Shown here: positions 9,726-19,526 of the stretch, one piece after another
How positions within the stretch are numbered: position 1 is the first letter of the stretch
Layout of the letters: every line of letters starts with the position of its first letter
Assembly (NCBI GenBank): GCA_027681045.1
Contig: JAQDCK010000003.1
Location: forward strand, 96,368-160,367
Length of the DNA: 64,000 nt
Direction: 5' to 3'
Origin: Lactobacillaceae bacterium AF64-9pH9TA
GTDB lineage: Bacteria; Bacillota; Bacilli; Lactobacillales; Lactobacillaceae
Position numbers and translations under genes: made by a program
Notes under the pieces: model-generated
What the model saw: only the letters and a program-made list of their open reading frames with translations
What the model was told of the DNA's origin: nothing
Databases searched by the model: none

Positions 9726-10375
9726 TTTTTGACCTGGACGGGGTCATCACTGACTCAGCAGTCTACCACCTCAAGGCTTGGCAAGACCTGGCCCGCGGTA
9801 TCGGGATCGAACTGCCGGAAGAATTCGGTGACAAGTTGCGCGGCTTGTCCAGAATGGATTCCCTGGAAATCATCCTGGAATACGGGCACAAGGAAAACGA
9901 CTACAGCCAGGAAGAAAAAGAAGCCCTGGCAGCCAAGAAGAACGCGGCTTACGTGAACGCGGTCAAGGACATGACCCGGGCCGACATCCTGCCAAAGATG
10001 GCCGACCTGCTCAAGCAGGCTAAGGCCCAAGGGCTGAAGCTGGCCCTGGCCTCAGCTTCCAAGAACGCTCCTTTGATCTTGGAACAGCTGGGACTTGCCG
10101 ACATGTTTGATGCCCGGGTTGACCCGGCTACCCTCAAGCATGGCAAGCCGGATCCGGAAATCTACATCCGGGCCCAGGAACTGCTTGGTTTGGAGAAGAA
10201 TGAAGTAATTTCTTTTGAAGACGCGCCAGCAGGCGTAGCGGCCATCAAGGCTGCCGGCCAGTTCGCGGTCGGGATTGGCGATCCGATTGTTTTGAAGGGG
10301 GCCGACTACATCGTTGGTTCAACCAGCGCCTTGGATTTGACCGAGATTGAGAAAGTTTTTGAAGCAGAGAATTAG
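9710..10375 (+). CDS. pgmB: beta-phosphoglucomutase
   Basis: HAD-superfamily enzyme of 221 aa converting beta-glucose 1-phosphate to glucose 6-phosphate. It shows the nucleophile motif [10 protein letters not shown] at residues 6-15, the cap-domain stretch [19 protein letters not shown] (motif II) and [16 protein letters not shown] (motif III/IV). ATG 9710 is chosen because the nucleophile motif must lie near the N-terminus and AGAAGGAC precedes it. An in-frame TTG at 9671 would add 13 residues of mapA-overlapping sequence. It directly consumes the product of MapA. Confidence 0.93.
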   Translation: MLKGLIFDLDGVITDSAVYHLKAWQDLARGIGIELPEEFGDKLRGLSRMDSLEIILEYGHKENDYSQEEKEALAAKKNAAYVNAVKDMTRADILPKMADLLKQAKAQGLKLALASASKNAPLILEQLGLADMFDARVDPATLKHGKPDPEIYIRAQELLGLEKNEVISFEDAPAGVAAIKAAGQFAVGIGDPIVLKGADYIVGSTSALDLTEIEKVFEAEN

Positions 10376-10385
10376 GTAAGAAAAA

Positions 10386-11492
10386 ATGGTAAAAATCAAC
10401 TTAAATCACATCTACAAAAAGTATCCAAACGCGGATGACTACTCAGTTTCAGACTTCGACCTGCACATTGGCGACCATGAATTCATCGTCTTTGTCGGCC
10501 CGTCTGGCTGTGGTAAGTCAACGACCTTGCGGATGGTTGCCGGCTTGGAAGACATCACTGAAGGGACTTTGGAAATCGGCGGCAAGGTCATGAATGACGT
10601 GGCTCCCCGCGACCGCCACATCGCCATGGTTTTCCAGAACTACGCCCTTTACCCGCACATGACGGTTTACGACAACATGGCCTTCAGCTTGAAGCTGCGC
10701 CACTATGACAAGGCCGAAATCGACAAGCGGGTCAAGAATGCCGCTGAAGTCCTGGGCCTGGCCCACCTTTTGGAGCGGCGGCCAGCCGACTTGTCTGGTG
10801 GTCAAAGACAGCGGGTTGCCTTGGGGAGAGCGATCGTGCGTGATGCTCCGATCTTCTTAATGGACGAACCACTGTCTAACCTTGACGCCAAGCTCCGTGT
10901 CTCCATGCGGGCGGAAATCGCCAAGCTGCACCAGAACTTGAAGACGACCACCATCTACGTTACCCACGACCAAACTGAAGCCATGACTCTGGCCGACCGG
11001 ATCGTTGTCATGAACGCCGGCCGGATCCAGCAGATCGGGACGCCGAAGGAAGTCTATAACAAGCCAGCCAACCAATTCGTTGCCGGCTTCATCGGGTCAC
11101 CGCAGATGAACTTCTTCAATGTGACCTACAAGGACGGTTACATCGACGACGGCCAGGGCATCAAGCTCAAGGTGCCGGAAGGCCGGGCTAAGGTCCTGGA
11201 TGCCAATGGATACAACGGCAAGGCCGTTGTGATGGGCCTGCGGCCGGAAGACATCCACATGGAAGAAGCCTTCCTGGAAACCTGGCCGGAAGCAGTCGTT
11301 TCCGCTAAGGTTGTCGTTTCCGAACTGCTGGGTGCAACCAGCCAGCTCTACATGAACGTTGACAAGACCGAATTCGTCGGCGTTGTCAACGCCCGTGACT
11401 TCCACAAGCCAGGTGACAGCGTCAAGGCAGGTTTCAACCTGAACAACGCTCACTTCTTTGACAAGGAAACGCAAGTAACGATTACCGATTAA
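10386..11492 (+). CDS. malK: sugar ABC transporter ATP-binding protein, MsmK/MalK type
   Basis: ATPase subunit of the maltodextrin importer, 368 aa. Walker A is GPSGCGKST (about residue 37), the signature LSGGQRQRVALGRA, Walker B IFLMDEPLSNLDA and the H-loop THDQ. The C-terminal about 130 residues form the TOBE/MalK regulatory domain (VMGLRPEDIH). It sits 10 bp after pgmB, so it is transcribed with mapA-pgmB. Homologous MsmK proteins can serve several importers, but here it is directly followed by its own MalEFG set. Confidence 0.93.
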   Translation: MVKINLNHIYKKYPNADDYSVSDFDLHIGDHEFIVFVGPSGCGKSTTLRMVAGLEDITEGTLEIGGKVMNDVAPRDRHIAMVFQNYALYPHMTVYDNMAFSLKLRHYDKAEIDKRVKNAAEVLGLAHLLERRPADLSGGQRQRVALGRAIVRDAPIFLMDEPLSNLDAKLRVSMRAEIAKLHQNLKTTTIYVTHDQTEAMTLADRIVVMNAGRIQQIGTPKEVYNKPANQFVAGFIGSPQMNFFNVTYKDGYIDDGQGIKLKVPEGRAKVLDANGYNGKAVVMGLRPEDIHMEEAFLETWPEAVVSAKVVVSELLGATSQLYMNVDKTEFVGVVNARDFHKPGDSVKAGFNLNNAHFFDKETQVTITD

Positions 11493-11539
11493 TTCCATCA
11501 AATATCGGACGCTTAAGTAAAATTAATTCAGCTAATCAA

Positions 11540-11560
11540 CTTGCAGCTAAAGGCTGCAAG
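11540..11560 (+). promoter_or_regulatory. hairpin between malK and malE
   Basis: CTTGCAGC/GCTGCAAG, an 8-bp perfect stem with a five-base loop and no T run. It lies 40 bases before the malE ribosome site. More likely an mRNA-stabilising or processing hairpin that raises MalE output than a terminator. Confidence 0.5.
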
Positions 11561-11601
11561 GTGATATAAAAAATAAACAATTGTTTGTTTAGGAGGAAAA
11601 A

Positions 11602-12819
11602 ATGAGTTTCTTTAAAAAGGCTGCTTTGAGCAGCGCTGCAGTATTGGCTGCCTTGAGTTTGTCAGCATGCTCCAAGAGTAGCAGTAGTTCATCATCAACT
11701 GCCGACAAGAAGGCATCATTGACTTTGTGGGTAGACACTGAACAAGTATCTTACTACAAGGACATTGTTAATGACTTCCACAAGAAGTATCCAAACATTA
11801 CCGTTAAGGTTACCCAAAGTCCTAACGGTTCCGCTAACGCCAAGACTGACGTTGGTAAGGACGCTTCCAAAGCAGCCGACGTCTTTGAAGTTCCAAACGA
11901 CCAATTAGGCCAAATGGCAAACGCTGGTTACATTAACCCGCTGTCACCAAGTGACACTGCCAACATCAAGAAGAACTATGTCAGCCAGGCTTCCAAGGGT
12001 GTTACCTGGAAGGGCAAGGTTTACGCTTACCCATACGCTCAACAAGCCGACACGATTTACTACAACAAGTCCAAGCTGTCAGCTAATGACGTTAAGGACT
12101 GGGACACTTTGACTTCCAAGGGTGTTCTGGCTACTGACTTCACCAACGCCTATACTATGTGGCCAATCTTCTTCTCAGCTGGCACTAACCTGTACGGGGA
12201 AAACGGTGAAAGCTTGAAGGGGTCAACCTTCAACAGCCAAAACGGTGTCAACGCTTTGACTTGGATTGCCAAGCAAAAGAGCAACAAGGGCGTAATGCAA
12301 ACTTCAAATGCTTTGAACCAATTGAAGAAGGGCAATGCTGACGCCATCATGGACGGTCCATGGAACGCTGCCAACATCAAGAAGATCTTGGGCAAGAACT
12401 TCGCTGTTGCCAAGTACCCAACTGTAACTGTCGGCGGCAAGAAGAAGCAATTGGAAGCCTTCCTGGGTATCGAAGGTTTTGCGGTTAACTCCCACACTTC
12501 AAACGCCAAGGCCGCTTCACAATTGGCTGCTTACATCACCAACAAGAAGTCACAATTGATCGCCCACGAAAAGGCTGGTCAAATCCCAGTTTTGAAGAGC
12601 GCTGTTAACTCAAGTGCCGTGAAGAACGATCCAGTTGCCGAGTCCGTTATCGAAATGGCGCAACCGGGCAACTCAGTTCTGCAACCAAAGCTGCCGCAAA
12701 TGGCAACCTTCTGGGACGGTGCAGCTCCTCTGATCAGCGGTACTTACGATGGCAAGATCAAGGCCAGCCAATACAAGGCACAACTTGCCAAGTTCTCAAA
12801 GAAGATTTCTCAAAAGTAA
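11602..12819 (+). CDS. malE: maltose/maltodextrin-binding lipoprotein
   Basis: Extracellular substrate-binding protein of the importer, 405 aa, anchored as a lipoprotein. The signal peptide ends in the lipobox LSLSAC and a Ser-rich linker follows. The mature part has the solute-binding family 1 pattern (SLTLWVDTEQ, ITVKVTQSPNG, DGPWNAANIKKILG). AGGAGG lies 6 bases before ATG, the strongest ribosome site of the operon, which suits the excess of binding protein over permease. Codon choice (many TTG, AAG, GGT) suggests high expression. Confidence 0.92.
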   Translation: MSFFKKAALSSAAVLAALSLSACSKSSSSSSSTADKKASLTLWVDTEQVSYYKDIVNDFHKKYPNITVKVTQSPNGSANAKTDVGKDASKAADVFEVPNDQLGQMANAGYINPLSPSDTANIKKNYVSQASKGVTWKGKVYAYPYAQQADTIYYNKSKLSANDVKDWDTLTSKGVLATDFTNAYTMWPIFFSAGTNLYGENGESLKGSTFNSQNGVNALTWIAKQKSNKGVMQTSNALNQLKKGNADAIMDGPWNAANIKKILGKNFAVAKYPTVTVGGKKKQLEAFLGIEGFAVNSHTSNAKAASQLAAYITNKKSQLIAHEKAGQIPVLKSAVNSSAVKNDPVAESVIEMAQPGNSVLQPKLPQMATFWDGAAPLISGTYDGKIKASQYKAQLAKFSKKISQK

Positions 12820-12872
12820 TTTAATTAAGCAGCAACAACTTTAATTAAGCTTGAGAAGGAGAGTAATGAAAA

Positions 12873-14231
12873 ATGTTTAAAAGAAAAGGACATGTTCCTC
12901 CGAAAGCCAGCTACAAAGAAGTCTGGTCCAAGGGGGACGCGGCTGACAAGCTGTCCTTCTTCTTCATGGGCGCCAGCGCTCTGAAGAATAAGCAGTGGGC
13001 CAAGGGTCTCAGCTTGCTGATCAGTGAAATTGTTTTTCTGGTCTGGTTCATTTTTAGCGGGGTCAGTGCCCTCAGCATCCTGAGCAACCTTGGGGAAAAC
13101 AAGACCAAGAAGGTTGTCTTTGACCAAGCGCAAGGCGTTTACGTGACCAAACAACCAGACAACTCCGTCTTGATCCTCCTCTTCGGGATCATGGCCCTCT
13201 TCCTGGTCATCGGTTTCATCTGCCTCTATGTCACCAACTTGCGCTCAACCCGGGCCAACTACATCAAGAAGCGTGATGGCAAGCACATTGCCACCAATAA
13301 GGAAGAACTGGCCAGCCTGCTGGACTCCCGCCTGCACGCGACCTTAATGTTTATTCCTGTGCTGGGGATTCTCCTCTTCACTGTTTTGCCAACTGTCTTC
13401 ATGATTTCCATGGCCTTTACCAACTACGACCGCCAACACCCGATCGGCTTCTCCTGGACTGGTTTCCAGGCCTTCGGCAATGTTTTGAGCGGGGACCTGG
13501 CCGGGACTTTCTTCCCTGTCCTGGGCTGGACCTTGATCTGGGCCGTAGCTGCCACGGCAACCACCTTCTTAGGTGGGGTGCTCCTGGCCCTCTTGATTGA
13601 ATCCAAGGGGATCAAGCACCGGAAAGTATGGCGGACGATCTTCATCGTGGCTTACGCCGTACCGCAATTCGTTTCCTTGCTGCTGATCGCGCAATTCCTG
13701 GACGCGCAGGGTCCTTTGAACACCCTGTTGCAAAACTGGGGCTGGATCTCAGGGCCGATTCACTTCATCGACAATGAAGCTGCCCCTTGGGTAGCCCGGC
13801 TGACGGTTATCATCGTCAACATGTGGATTGGTATTCCGGTTTCCATGCTGGTTTCCATGGCGATTATCCAAAACCTGCCACAAGACCAGATTGAAGCCGC
13901 GAGAATCGACGGGGCTAACGCCTTCCAGATTTTCCACAACATTACCTTCCCGCAGATCCTCTTTGTCATGGGTCCGTCCTTGATTCAGCAATTCATCGGC
14001 AATATCAACAACTTCAACGTTATCTTCCTGTTGACTGGTGGTAAGCCAATGAACAACAACTACAACGGTGCCGGCTCAACCGACCTTCTGGTCAACTGGC
14101 TCTACAACCTGACCTTCGGTCAGCAGCAGCGCTACAACGCCTCAGCCGTTCTGGGCATCTTGATCTTCATCTTGAGTGCGACGATTTCCTTGATCGCTTA
14201 CCGTCACACCACTGCGTTTAAGGAGGGATAA
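12873..14231 (+). CDS. malF: maltodextrin ABC permease, MalF
   Basis: Membrane subunit of the importer, 452 aa. Hydrophobic segments appear near residues 50-70 and 105-130, then a binding-protein-dependent permease core from about 155 on. The EAA loop that docks on MalK reads EAARIDGANAFQIFHNITFPQI. The soluble insert between early helices is shorter than in E. coli MalF, as in Gram-positive homologues. AGAAGGAGAG precedes ATG. It ends two bases before malG. Confidence 0.92.
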   Translation: MFKRKGHVPPKASYKEVWSKGDAADKLSFFFMGASALKNKQWAKGLSLLISEIVFLVWFIFSGVSALSILSNLGENKTKKVVFDQAQGVYVTKQPDNSVLILLFGIMALFLVIGFICLYVTNLRSTRANYIKKRDGKHIATNKEELASLLDSRLHATLMFIPVLGILLFTVLPTVFMISMAFTNYDRQHPIGFSWTGFQAFGNVLSGDLAGTFFPVLGWTLIWAVAATATTFLGGVLLALLIESKGIKHRKVWRTIFIVAYAVPQFVSLLLIAQFLDAQGPLNTLLQNWGWISGPIHFIDNEAAPWVARLTVIIVNMWIGIPVSMLVSMAIIQNLPQDQIEAARIDGANAFQIFHNITFPQILFVMGPSLIQQFIGNINNFNVIFLLTGGKPMNNNYNGAGSTDLLVNWLYNLTFGQQQRYNASAVLGILIFILSATISLIAYRHTTAFKEG

Positions 14232-14233
14232 AA

Positions 14234-15091
14234 TTGAAGTCTTACTCTAACCAGAGAAAAGTATCCCTTTTCTTCAGATATTTATTGCTGACGATTTTAG
14301 CAATTTTGTGGTTGATCCCCATCCTCTGGATCGTTTTGGCCAGCTTCTCATACAATGACACTGGCTTTATCTCAACTTTCTTCCCTGAAAAATGGACCCT
14401 CCAGAACTATATCGGGATCTTTACCAACTCCCAGTTCCCATACCTGTACTGGATTATCAACACTTTGCTCGTGGCCATCATTTCCGCCACTCTGTCAACC
14501 TTCTTCCAAATCTCGGTTGCTTACGTCCTGTCCCGCTTACGCTTCAAACTCCGCAAGCCATTCCTGCAGATTGCCCTGGTTTTGGGCATGTTCCCTGGTT
14601 TCATGGCCATGATTGCCCTTTACTACATCTTGAAGGGGCTGAACATGCTGAACCTGGGCGGCTTGATCCTGGTCTACGTCGGTGGTGCCGGCCTTGGCTT
14701 CTACGTTGCCAAGGGTTTCTTCGACACTATCCCGCGGTCACTGGATGAAGCAGCTGAACTGGATGGTGCAACCAAATGGCAGGTCTTCACTAAGATCGGC
14801 CTGCCGCTCTCCAAGCCAATGATCGTCTACACAGCTTTAACGACTTTCATGGCACCATGGGTAGACTTCATCTTCTCCGGGATCATCCTCTCAACTTCAG
14901 GTGACCCAAAGACCTACACGATCGCGTATGGTCTGTACAACATGCTTTCTTCTTCAAAGGGGAGCGCGACGACCTACTTCGCCCAATTTGTGGCCGGCTG
15001 TGTCATCATCGCTATCCCAATCACGATTCTCTTCATCATCATGCAGAAGTTCTACGTCAGTGGGATTACTGCAGGTGCTGACAAGGGTTAA
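14234..15091 (+). CDS. malG: maltodextrin ABC permease, MalG
   Basis: Second membrane subunit, 285 aa, six predicted helices. The EAA loop is DEAAELDGATKWQVFTKIGLPLSKP. The start is TTG, supported by AGGAGG that overlaps the end of malF and by spacing of two bases after the malF stop, indicating coupled translation. The C-terminus FYVSGITAGADKG is typical for MalG proteins. Last gene of the maltodextrin operon. Confidence 0.92.
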   Translation: MKSYSNQRKVSLFFRYLLLTILAILWLIPILWIVLASFSYNDTGFISTFFPEKWTLQNYIGIFTNSQFPYLYWIINTLLVAIISATLSTFFQISVAYVLSRLRFKLRKPFLQIALVLGMFPGFMAMIALYYILKGLNMLNLGGLILVYVGGAGLGFYVAKGFFDTIPRSLDEAAELDGATKWQVFTKIGLPLSKPMIVYTALTTFMAPWVDFIFSGIILSTSGDPKTYTIAYGLYNMLSSSKGSATTYFAQFVAGCVIIAIPITILFIIMQKFYVSGITAGADKG

Positions 15092-15141
15092 CACACAAAC
15101 CCGAACAACATTTCATTCAATCCTTGCCTTCTCAGCGAAAA

Positions 15142-15217
15142 GAATCTGAGAATATCTCGGATTCGATTAAAGAAAAACAGTGGAAGCTTCCTTACGAAGC
15201 TTTCCACTGTTTTTTTG
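15142..15217. terminator. hairpin plus bidirectional terminator between malG and the GH31 gene
   Basis: A first hairpin pairs GAATC-GAG with CTC-GATTC (15142-15165). A second, AACAGTGGAAGCTTC with GAAGCTTTCCACTGTT (15176-15211), has a T run on the plus side and an A run before it, so it can stop both converging transcripts. Confidence 0.9.
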
Positions 15218-15242
15218 TCTAAAAATATCGAAAAATTACGGC

Positions 15243-18200
15243 TTATTTAAGGGGACGGTAGAAGTCGATGCCGCTGGCGGCAGCGTAATCGCCGGTTGTT
15301 TCCAGAATGCTGAGGCGGACAGCCTTGGCGCTGACCCCTCTGAGGCCGATAACCTTGTTCTTGCAGTCGCTGTTGAACTGGTAGTCAGTCCCGTAGCTGG
15401 TGAAGTTTTCCCCATCGGTGGAGATTTCCACCCGCATCCGCAGAGGCCGGCCATCCCGGCTGCTGGCTCTTGGCACGTAGATCAGCTTATTTAATTCCGT
15501 TTGGTCCGGGAAGCTGAAGGTCAAGGTCAGTGGCTGGTCTTCGCTTGGTTTGCCCGTGCTTTGCCAGTCGGTTGCCATTCTCCGGTCCAGGAGGTTTTTC
15601 AGCTGGTGGCCGCTTGCGCTTTCCTGGCTAGAAGTGACTTTGACATTTGAGATGATAAAGTCCCGCGGGTCCCGCTTGGTCTTAACCTGCAAGAGGTCGG
15701 ACCATTCGGATACCTTGTAGCCAGCTTCATAGCGCAGACGCAACCGGTAGCCAGTGTTGGCAGCCAGGTCGGTAAAGGTGAAGATGTTCCCGCTGATCCC
15801 GGTGTAGAGCAGGCCGTTCAATTCAATCTGGACACTAGGCGTCCGCTGGGCCCACTTGACTGTCAAAGAGTGGGCACTGATCTTGTCCCTGTCGACTTCA
15901 ACCTTGCCCGGCAGTGGCAGAGCGGCGTCGGTTATCTGATGAACCAGCTGCTCATTGGCGAAGCGGAAGTTGTTGACCAGGATTTCCAGCTTTTCCTGCT
16001 TGATGTCCCGCTCCTGCAATTTGATGATCAAAGCCGGGCGAGGTGTTGCGCCCAAGTCCTTGAAGCCTTCCGGCCAGCAGAACTTGTTGTCGTAGTAGAA
16101 GCCTTCCTTGGCTCTTTGCAGAGTTTCCGGCGTGCCGTATTCAGTCAAGGTAACGACTTCCTCGTCGCCGGCCCGGAGCTTGATTTCGTCTGGGTGCTGG
16201 TCACAGTATATATAAAGGAAGGTTTGCTCTTTAATGGCCATGTTCGGGTAGTAGCCGGTGGTCGGTTCGATGATCACGCGCAGCTTGCTGTCGGCCACAT
16301 GGGTGCGGATGACGGTTTGGGCACTGTTGTGCTTGTAGTCGCTTTGGTCATTGTCGCTGTAAGTGCTGATGGTGGCGTCGCCTTGCGGGTAGAGAACGAA
16401 GCGCCGGTTGCCCAGGTAGAAGATGCTGCCACCTCTGACGAAGACAGGCAATTGCCAAAGGGGGTACTTGTGCCGGTTGTAGACCCGGCCGCCCATCAAG
16501 CGGTCGCCGGTAAAGAGGTTAATCCAGACAGTCTGCTTGTCGGGCAGGTAAATCCGGTCGCGGACGCTCATGCCTTGATTGTCAGACTTGCCGTTGACGA
16601 TTGGCGCGACAAGCAATTGGTCACCCAGCATGAATTCATCGGCAAAGTCCCGGCCGTAGCCAACCTGTTCATGCGGAAAGGCCATAAGCAGGGGCCGGAC
16701 CAGGGGCAGGCCGTCCTGGGCCTGGCGGCTGAGAGCATAAAGGTAAGGCTTCAGCTGCTCACGTAAGCCGAGGTAGGCCTTCATGATCCGGGAGACCTTG
16801 TTGTTGAAGGCGAAAGGCGTCTTGCTGAGGGGGCTTTGGTCATCGATGGTGAAGAAAAGCGGGGTAAAGGTCTTCCATTCCAGGTCGCGGACAGCAACTT
16901 GGGCATTTTCCTGGCCGTGCTTGCCGCCGGCAGCGGCCCCGATGAAGGGCAGGCCAGACAAACCAGCACCTAATAAGGTAGAGATTTGTGTTTTGATGCT
17001 GGACCAGTCACCGCTGACATCGCCGAAGGCCAGGACAGCCTGGCTTTGGTAAGGAAGGAGGCTGTCGCGGACCAGGGTAAGGGGCTTGGCTTTCGGATTT
17101 TCCTTAGCCAGGTCGGAATTGACGGCGGTCAAGTCGCTGCTTGGGTCGTCGACCGCGGAAAATTCGCTGTGGTGGGCTAAAGGCTGGCCCTTTTCACTCC
17201 AGAAGCCTGGATGGCAGTTATGGCTTTGGGCATAGCTGGCAAAGGCGGCAAAGTCATCGGGCTTAGCGGCAGCATGGCTTTCATAGTTGGGGATGATCCA
17301 GGATAATGGGAAGCCCCAGCGCTGGTAGCGGTCCAGCATGGCCCGGGCGGAGAACTGGTAGTCCTTTTCCCCGTTTAGGCTAGGCAGGCGGCCGCTGTTT
17401 TCCATCTTTCTGGAGTAGTAGCGGTTGTCTTCAAAGCGGACTGCTTCATGGCCCTTGCCGTCAGCTCCTTGCCAGGAGCCATCAAGGAAGTTGCCGAGGT
17501 GGCCGAAGGAGAGTGCGTAGCTGGGCAGCATGAAGGGCTTGCCGGTCAAATAATAGAAGCTGGACAGCAATTCTTGCGGAGAGTTTCCTATTATATAGTA
17601 GCTGTCAAAGACCGGGGTCCGGTGGCTGAGGATGGTGAGCTGGGAATTTTGCCGGCCGAAGTCATAGTGGCCAGTCGCGGTCGTGTTGCGTAGTTCGGCA
17701 AAGCCAGCGTTGGTCCAGAAGAAAGGCACGGCAGCCAGAACACCGTCAGCCCCGGTGATACCGTCGGTTTTGATGGTGATTTTTTCGCCCTTGTGGCTGA
17801 AGTGGCCGTTTTGAACCCCGCCGCCGTAGTAGTATTCGTTTTGCCCTTGCTTCAGGATTTCGATGCTGTGCTTGCCGCTCAGTTCGAGGGCGGAAGCCTG
17901 GACCATCCGCGGCCGGTGGACGGACTCGTCAAAGATGCTGAAGCTGCCGGTTTTCTGCTGGAAAATCAACTTGCAGCTGCCAGTGGTGATGATGAACATG
18001 TCGCTGGTCGCGTGGGCCGTGGCCCGGGCGAAACATTGCGGGTCGGGCTCGATGCCTTTGACCAGCATGTCGTCAGTTTCGGCAAATTCTTGACTTGGAT
18101 CCAGCCAGTAGCGGAAGATGCCACTTGCGATCAAGTAGACGCGGGCGATCTCGCCGGTCGCGTAATGAAGCTCATAGTAATTTTCACGCTTATTGACGCC

Positions 18201-18248
18201 AACCAGTCTTCCTAATTGATGTCTTGAATTTTGCAGGTCTGCAGTCAT
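15243..18248 (-). CDS. GH31-like protein with fibronectin III and F5/8C-type C-terminal domains
   Basis: 1001-aa protein resembling GH31 alpha-glucosidases: an N-terminal beta domain (about 1-240), a barrel region (about 240-500) with FGDVSGDWSSIKTQ where GH31 has its acid/base WTGDN, LGAGLSGLPFIGAAAGG after it, and RPLLMAFPHE and PVFVRGGSI in the proximal C-terminal domain. An FN3-like module (about 780-860) and a discoidin/F5-8C-like module (about 865-1000) follow. There is no signal peptide. The usual nucleophile motif (W-x-D-M-x-E) is not found; the segment between the beta4 position and the acid/base is short. It faces the maltodextrin operon and probably acts on an alpha-glucoside, if active at all. 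Confidence 0.7.
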   Translation of the reverse strand: MTADLQNSRHQLGRLVGVNKRENYYELHYATGEIARVYLIASGIFRYWLDPSQEFAETDDMLVKGIEPDPQCFARATAHATSDMFIITTGSCKLIFQQKTGSFSIFDESVHRPRMVQASALELSGKHSIEILKQGQNEYYYGGGVQNGHFSHKGEKITIKTDGITGADGVLAAVPFFWTNAGFAELRNTTATGHYDFGRQNSQLTILSHRTPVFDSYYIIGNSPQELLSSFYYLTGKPFMLPSYALSFGHLGNFLDGSWQGADGKGHEAVRFEDNRYYSRKMENSGRLPSLNGEKDYQFSARAMLDRYQRWGFPLSWIIPNYESHAAAKPDDFAAFASYAQSHNCHPGFWSEKGQPLAHHSEFSAVDDPSSDLTAVNSDLAKENPKAKPLTLVRDSLLPYQSQAVLAFGDVSGDWSSIKTQISTLLGAGLSGLPFIGAAAGGKHGQENAQVAVRDLEWKTFTPLFFTIDDQSPLSKTPFAFNNKVSRIMKAYLGLREQLKPYLYALSRQAQDGLPLVRPLLMAFPHEQVGYGRDFADEFMLGDQLLVAPIVNGKSDNQGMSVRDRIYLPDKQTVWINLFTGDRLMGGRVYNRHKYPLWQLPVFVRGGSIFYLGNRRFVLYPQGDATISTYSDNDQSDYKHNSAQTVIRTHVADSKLRVIIEPTTGYYPNMAIKEQTFLYIYCDQHPDEIKLRAGDEEVVTLTEYGTPETLQRAKEGFYYDNKFCWPEGFKDLGATPRPALIIKLQERDIKQEKLEILVNNFRFANEQLVHQITDAALPLPGKVEVDRDKISAHSLTVKWAQRTPSVQIELNGLLYTGISGNIFTFTDLAANTGYRLRLRYEAGYKVSEWSDLLQVKTKRDPRDFIISNVKVTSSQESASGHQLKNLLDRRMATDWQSTGKPSEDQPLTLTFSFPDQTELNKLIYVPRASSRDGRPLRMRVEISTDGENFTSYGTDYQFNSDCKNKVIGLRGVSAKAVRLSILETTGDYAAASGIDFYRPLK

Positions 18249-18573
18249 AATCTTTTTCCTTTATGTCATGAAATATCTAATCTAATTATAGCCAAAAAGC
18301 TGATAAATTGGAAAAAATAGCCTATACCAGTTTGGGTGACCAGGAGACAGATAATTACTTTGTAGAAAAGAAGTTGCTTATTGCTCCTTAAATTATCTGG
18401 CTAACAAATATTATGATGCCTTGAATTGTGACGACTTTCAATAATATATTATAGATTATGTTAATACAAAAAGACGTGCTGGATTACTACTGGTCTAAAC
18501 AAAAATGTGATGCAAATGGTGTAATGGCATGATACAAGCTGTGTAACTAACCATAATATATTTTTTATTCATA
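18249..18573. other. AT-rich gap before the ABC cassette
   Basis: About 325 bp with much lower GC than its surroundings and no supported gene on either strand. The change in composition coincides with the start of the ABC cassette and suggests that the cassette was acquired horizontally. Confidence 0.5.
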
Positions 18574-18602
18574 TTGACATCACAATTCTTGGATGCTACA
18601 CT
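18574..18602 (+). promoter_or_regulatory. sigma-A promoter of the ABC cassette
   Basis: TTGACA, 17 bp, TACACT, with TGC just before the -10 (extended -10). It would start transcription about 32 bp before the AGGAGG of the 13-aa peptide ORF. Confidence 0.7.
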
Positions 18603-18643
18603 TGTGCTATAAATGTGAAATAAATATTTAGGAGGAAATTACG

Positions 18644-18685
18644 ATGAAAAGAATGAGAATTGTGACTGTGGGATTAATTTTATAG
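18644..18685 (+). CDS. 13-aa peptide ORF heading the ABC cassette
   Basis: Encodes MKRMRIVTVGLIL and then stops. It has the best ribosome site nearby (TTAGGAGG, nine bases upstream) and is the first ORF after a good promoter, 16 bp before the first membrane-protein gene. A short basic head and hydrophobic tail could make it a signalling peptide, a leader peptide for translational coupling, or the stub of a longer truncated gene. No family recognised. Confidence 0.4.
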   Translation: MKRMRIVTVGLIL

Positions 18686-18701
18686 TGCGGATAAAAAGTA
18701 G

Positions 18702-19526
18702 GTGAAAGGGATGAACTTAGTAAAGAATCGCTATGTTTTCGGTGGCTTGGCCTTATTGACACTGGTTGATGCACAGAACCAGCTTAGCGCTATTGAGGCA
18801 AATAAGATGCTTAAGCCTAGTGCGAATTTGGCTTGGCAACTGTTTTATAACGCGCAGCTCGCGGGTGGATATGAGTCGATAATTCACTTTGTATTATTTT
18901 TGGCCTTATTCCCAGCAATCGTCAGCTGGATGCTGATCTATCAAAAGAACAGCAACTTGGATAGCAGCGCTCTGACTCGTGTAAATAGGCGAAAATATTG
19001 GGCCAAACAGGGTCTGCAGCTTTTTGTGCTAGCTGCCGTGTACCGCTTATTGCTGACCGCTATGGAGCTTTTGCTTGTATCCGTCAAGTTTGGCTATCTG
19101 GACTTTTCTCTTATTTTTAAGCAATCAGAAACTTCCTTTATGCTTTTTAACCCAAATGCCAGCTTACAATTTTTGATCTATACTGTTATTTCAGCACTGG
19201 GCTGGGGAATTTGGGCTTTATTGACTTATAGTACTTGTCTCTTTGTTAAACGGACGATCTTGGTGATTCCTGTAGCCTTGCTGGTCAGTTTTGCTGGTTC
19301 AGTTCTTCCAATAGTCATTGCTCAAACGAATATTCCAGTTCTCTATGATTTAGCATACGCGCTGCTTTTTGGCAATGTACAGGCTCCAGGTGTCATGACG
19401 GTTAATGGAAAGCTGAGGGGAGTTACAATTATATATCCGCTTATCAGCCTGATTTTTTATGCTGGCCTTTCCGTTGTAGCCGCGCGTCTTTATATGCGTA
19501 AAGCAGAACGAGGACTGCTGGATTGA
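18702..19526 (+). CDS. multi-spanning membrane protein, ABC-2-like permease subunit
   Basis: 274 aa, with about six hydrophobic segments and few charged residues. No sequence motif beyond that of bacteriocin-immunity/ABC-2 type permeases. It overlaps the next gene by four bases (ATGA). GTGAAAGGG precedes the ATG. With the following three genes it forms a membrane-membrane-ATPase-membrane cassette, common for peptide or antimicrobial export and self-protection. Codon usage is AT-richer than that of the neighbours. Confidence 0.6.
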   Translation: MKGMNLVKNRYVFGGLALLTLVDAQNQLSAIEANKMLKPSANLAWQLFYNAQLAGGYESIIHFVLFLALFPAIVSWMLIYQKNSNLDSSALTRVNRRKYWAKQGLQLFVLAAVYRLLLTAMELLLVSVKFGYLDFSLIFKQSETSFMLFNPNASLQFLIYTVISALGWGIWALLTYSTCLFVKRTILVIPVALLVSFAGSVLPIVIAQTNIPVLYDLAYALLFGNVQAPGVMTVNGKLRGVTIIYPLISLIFYAGLSVVAARLYMRKAERGLLD

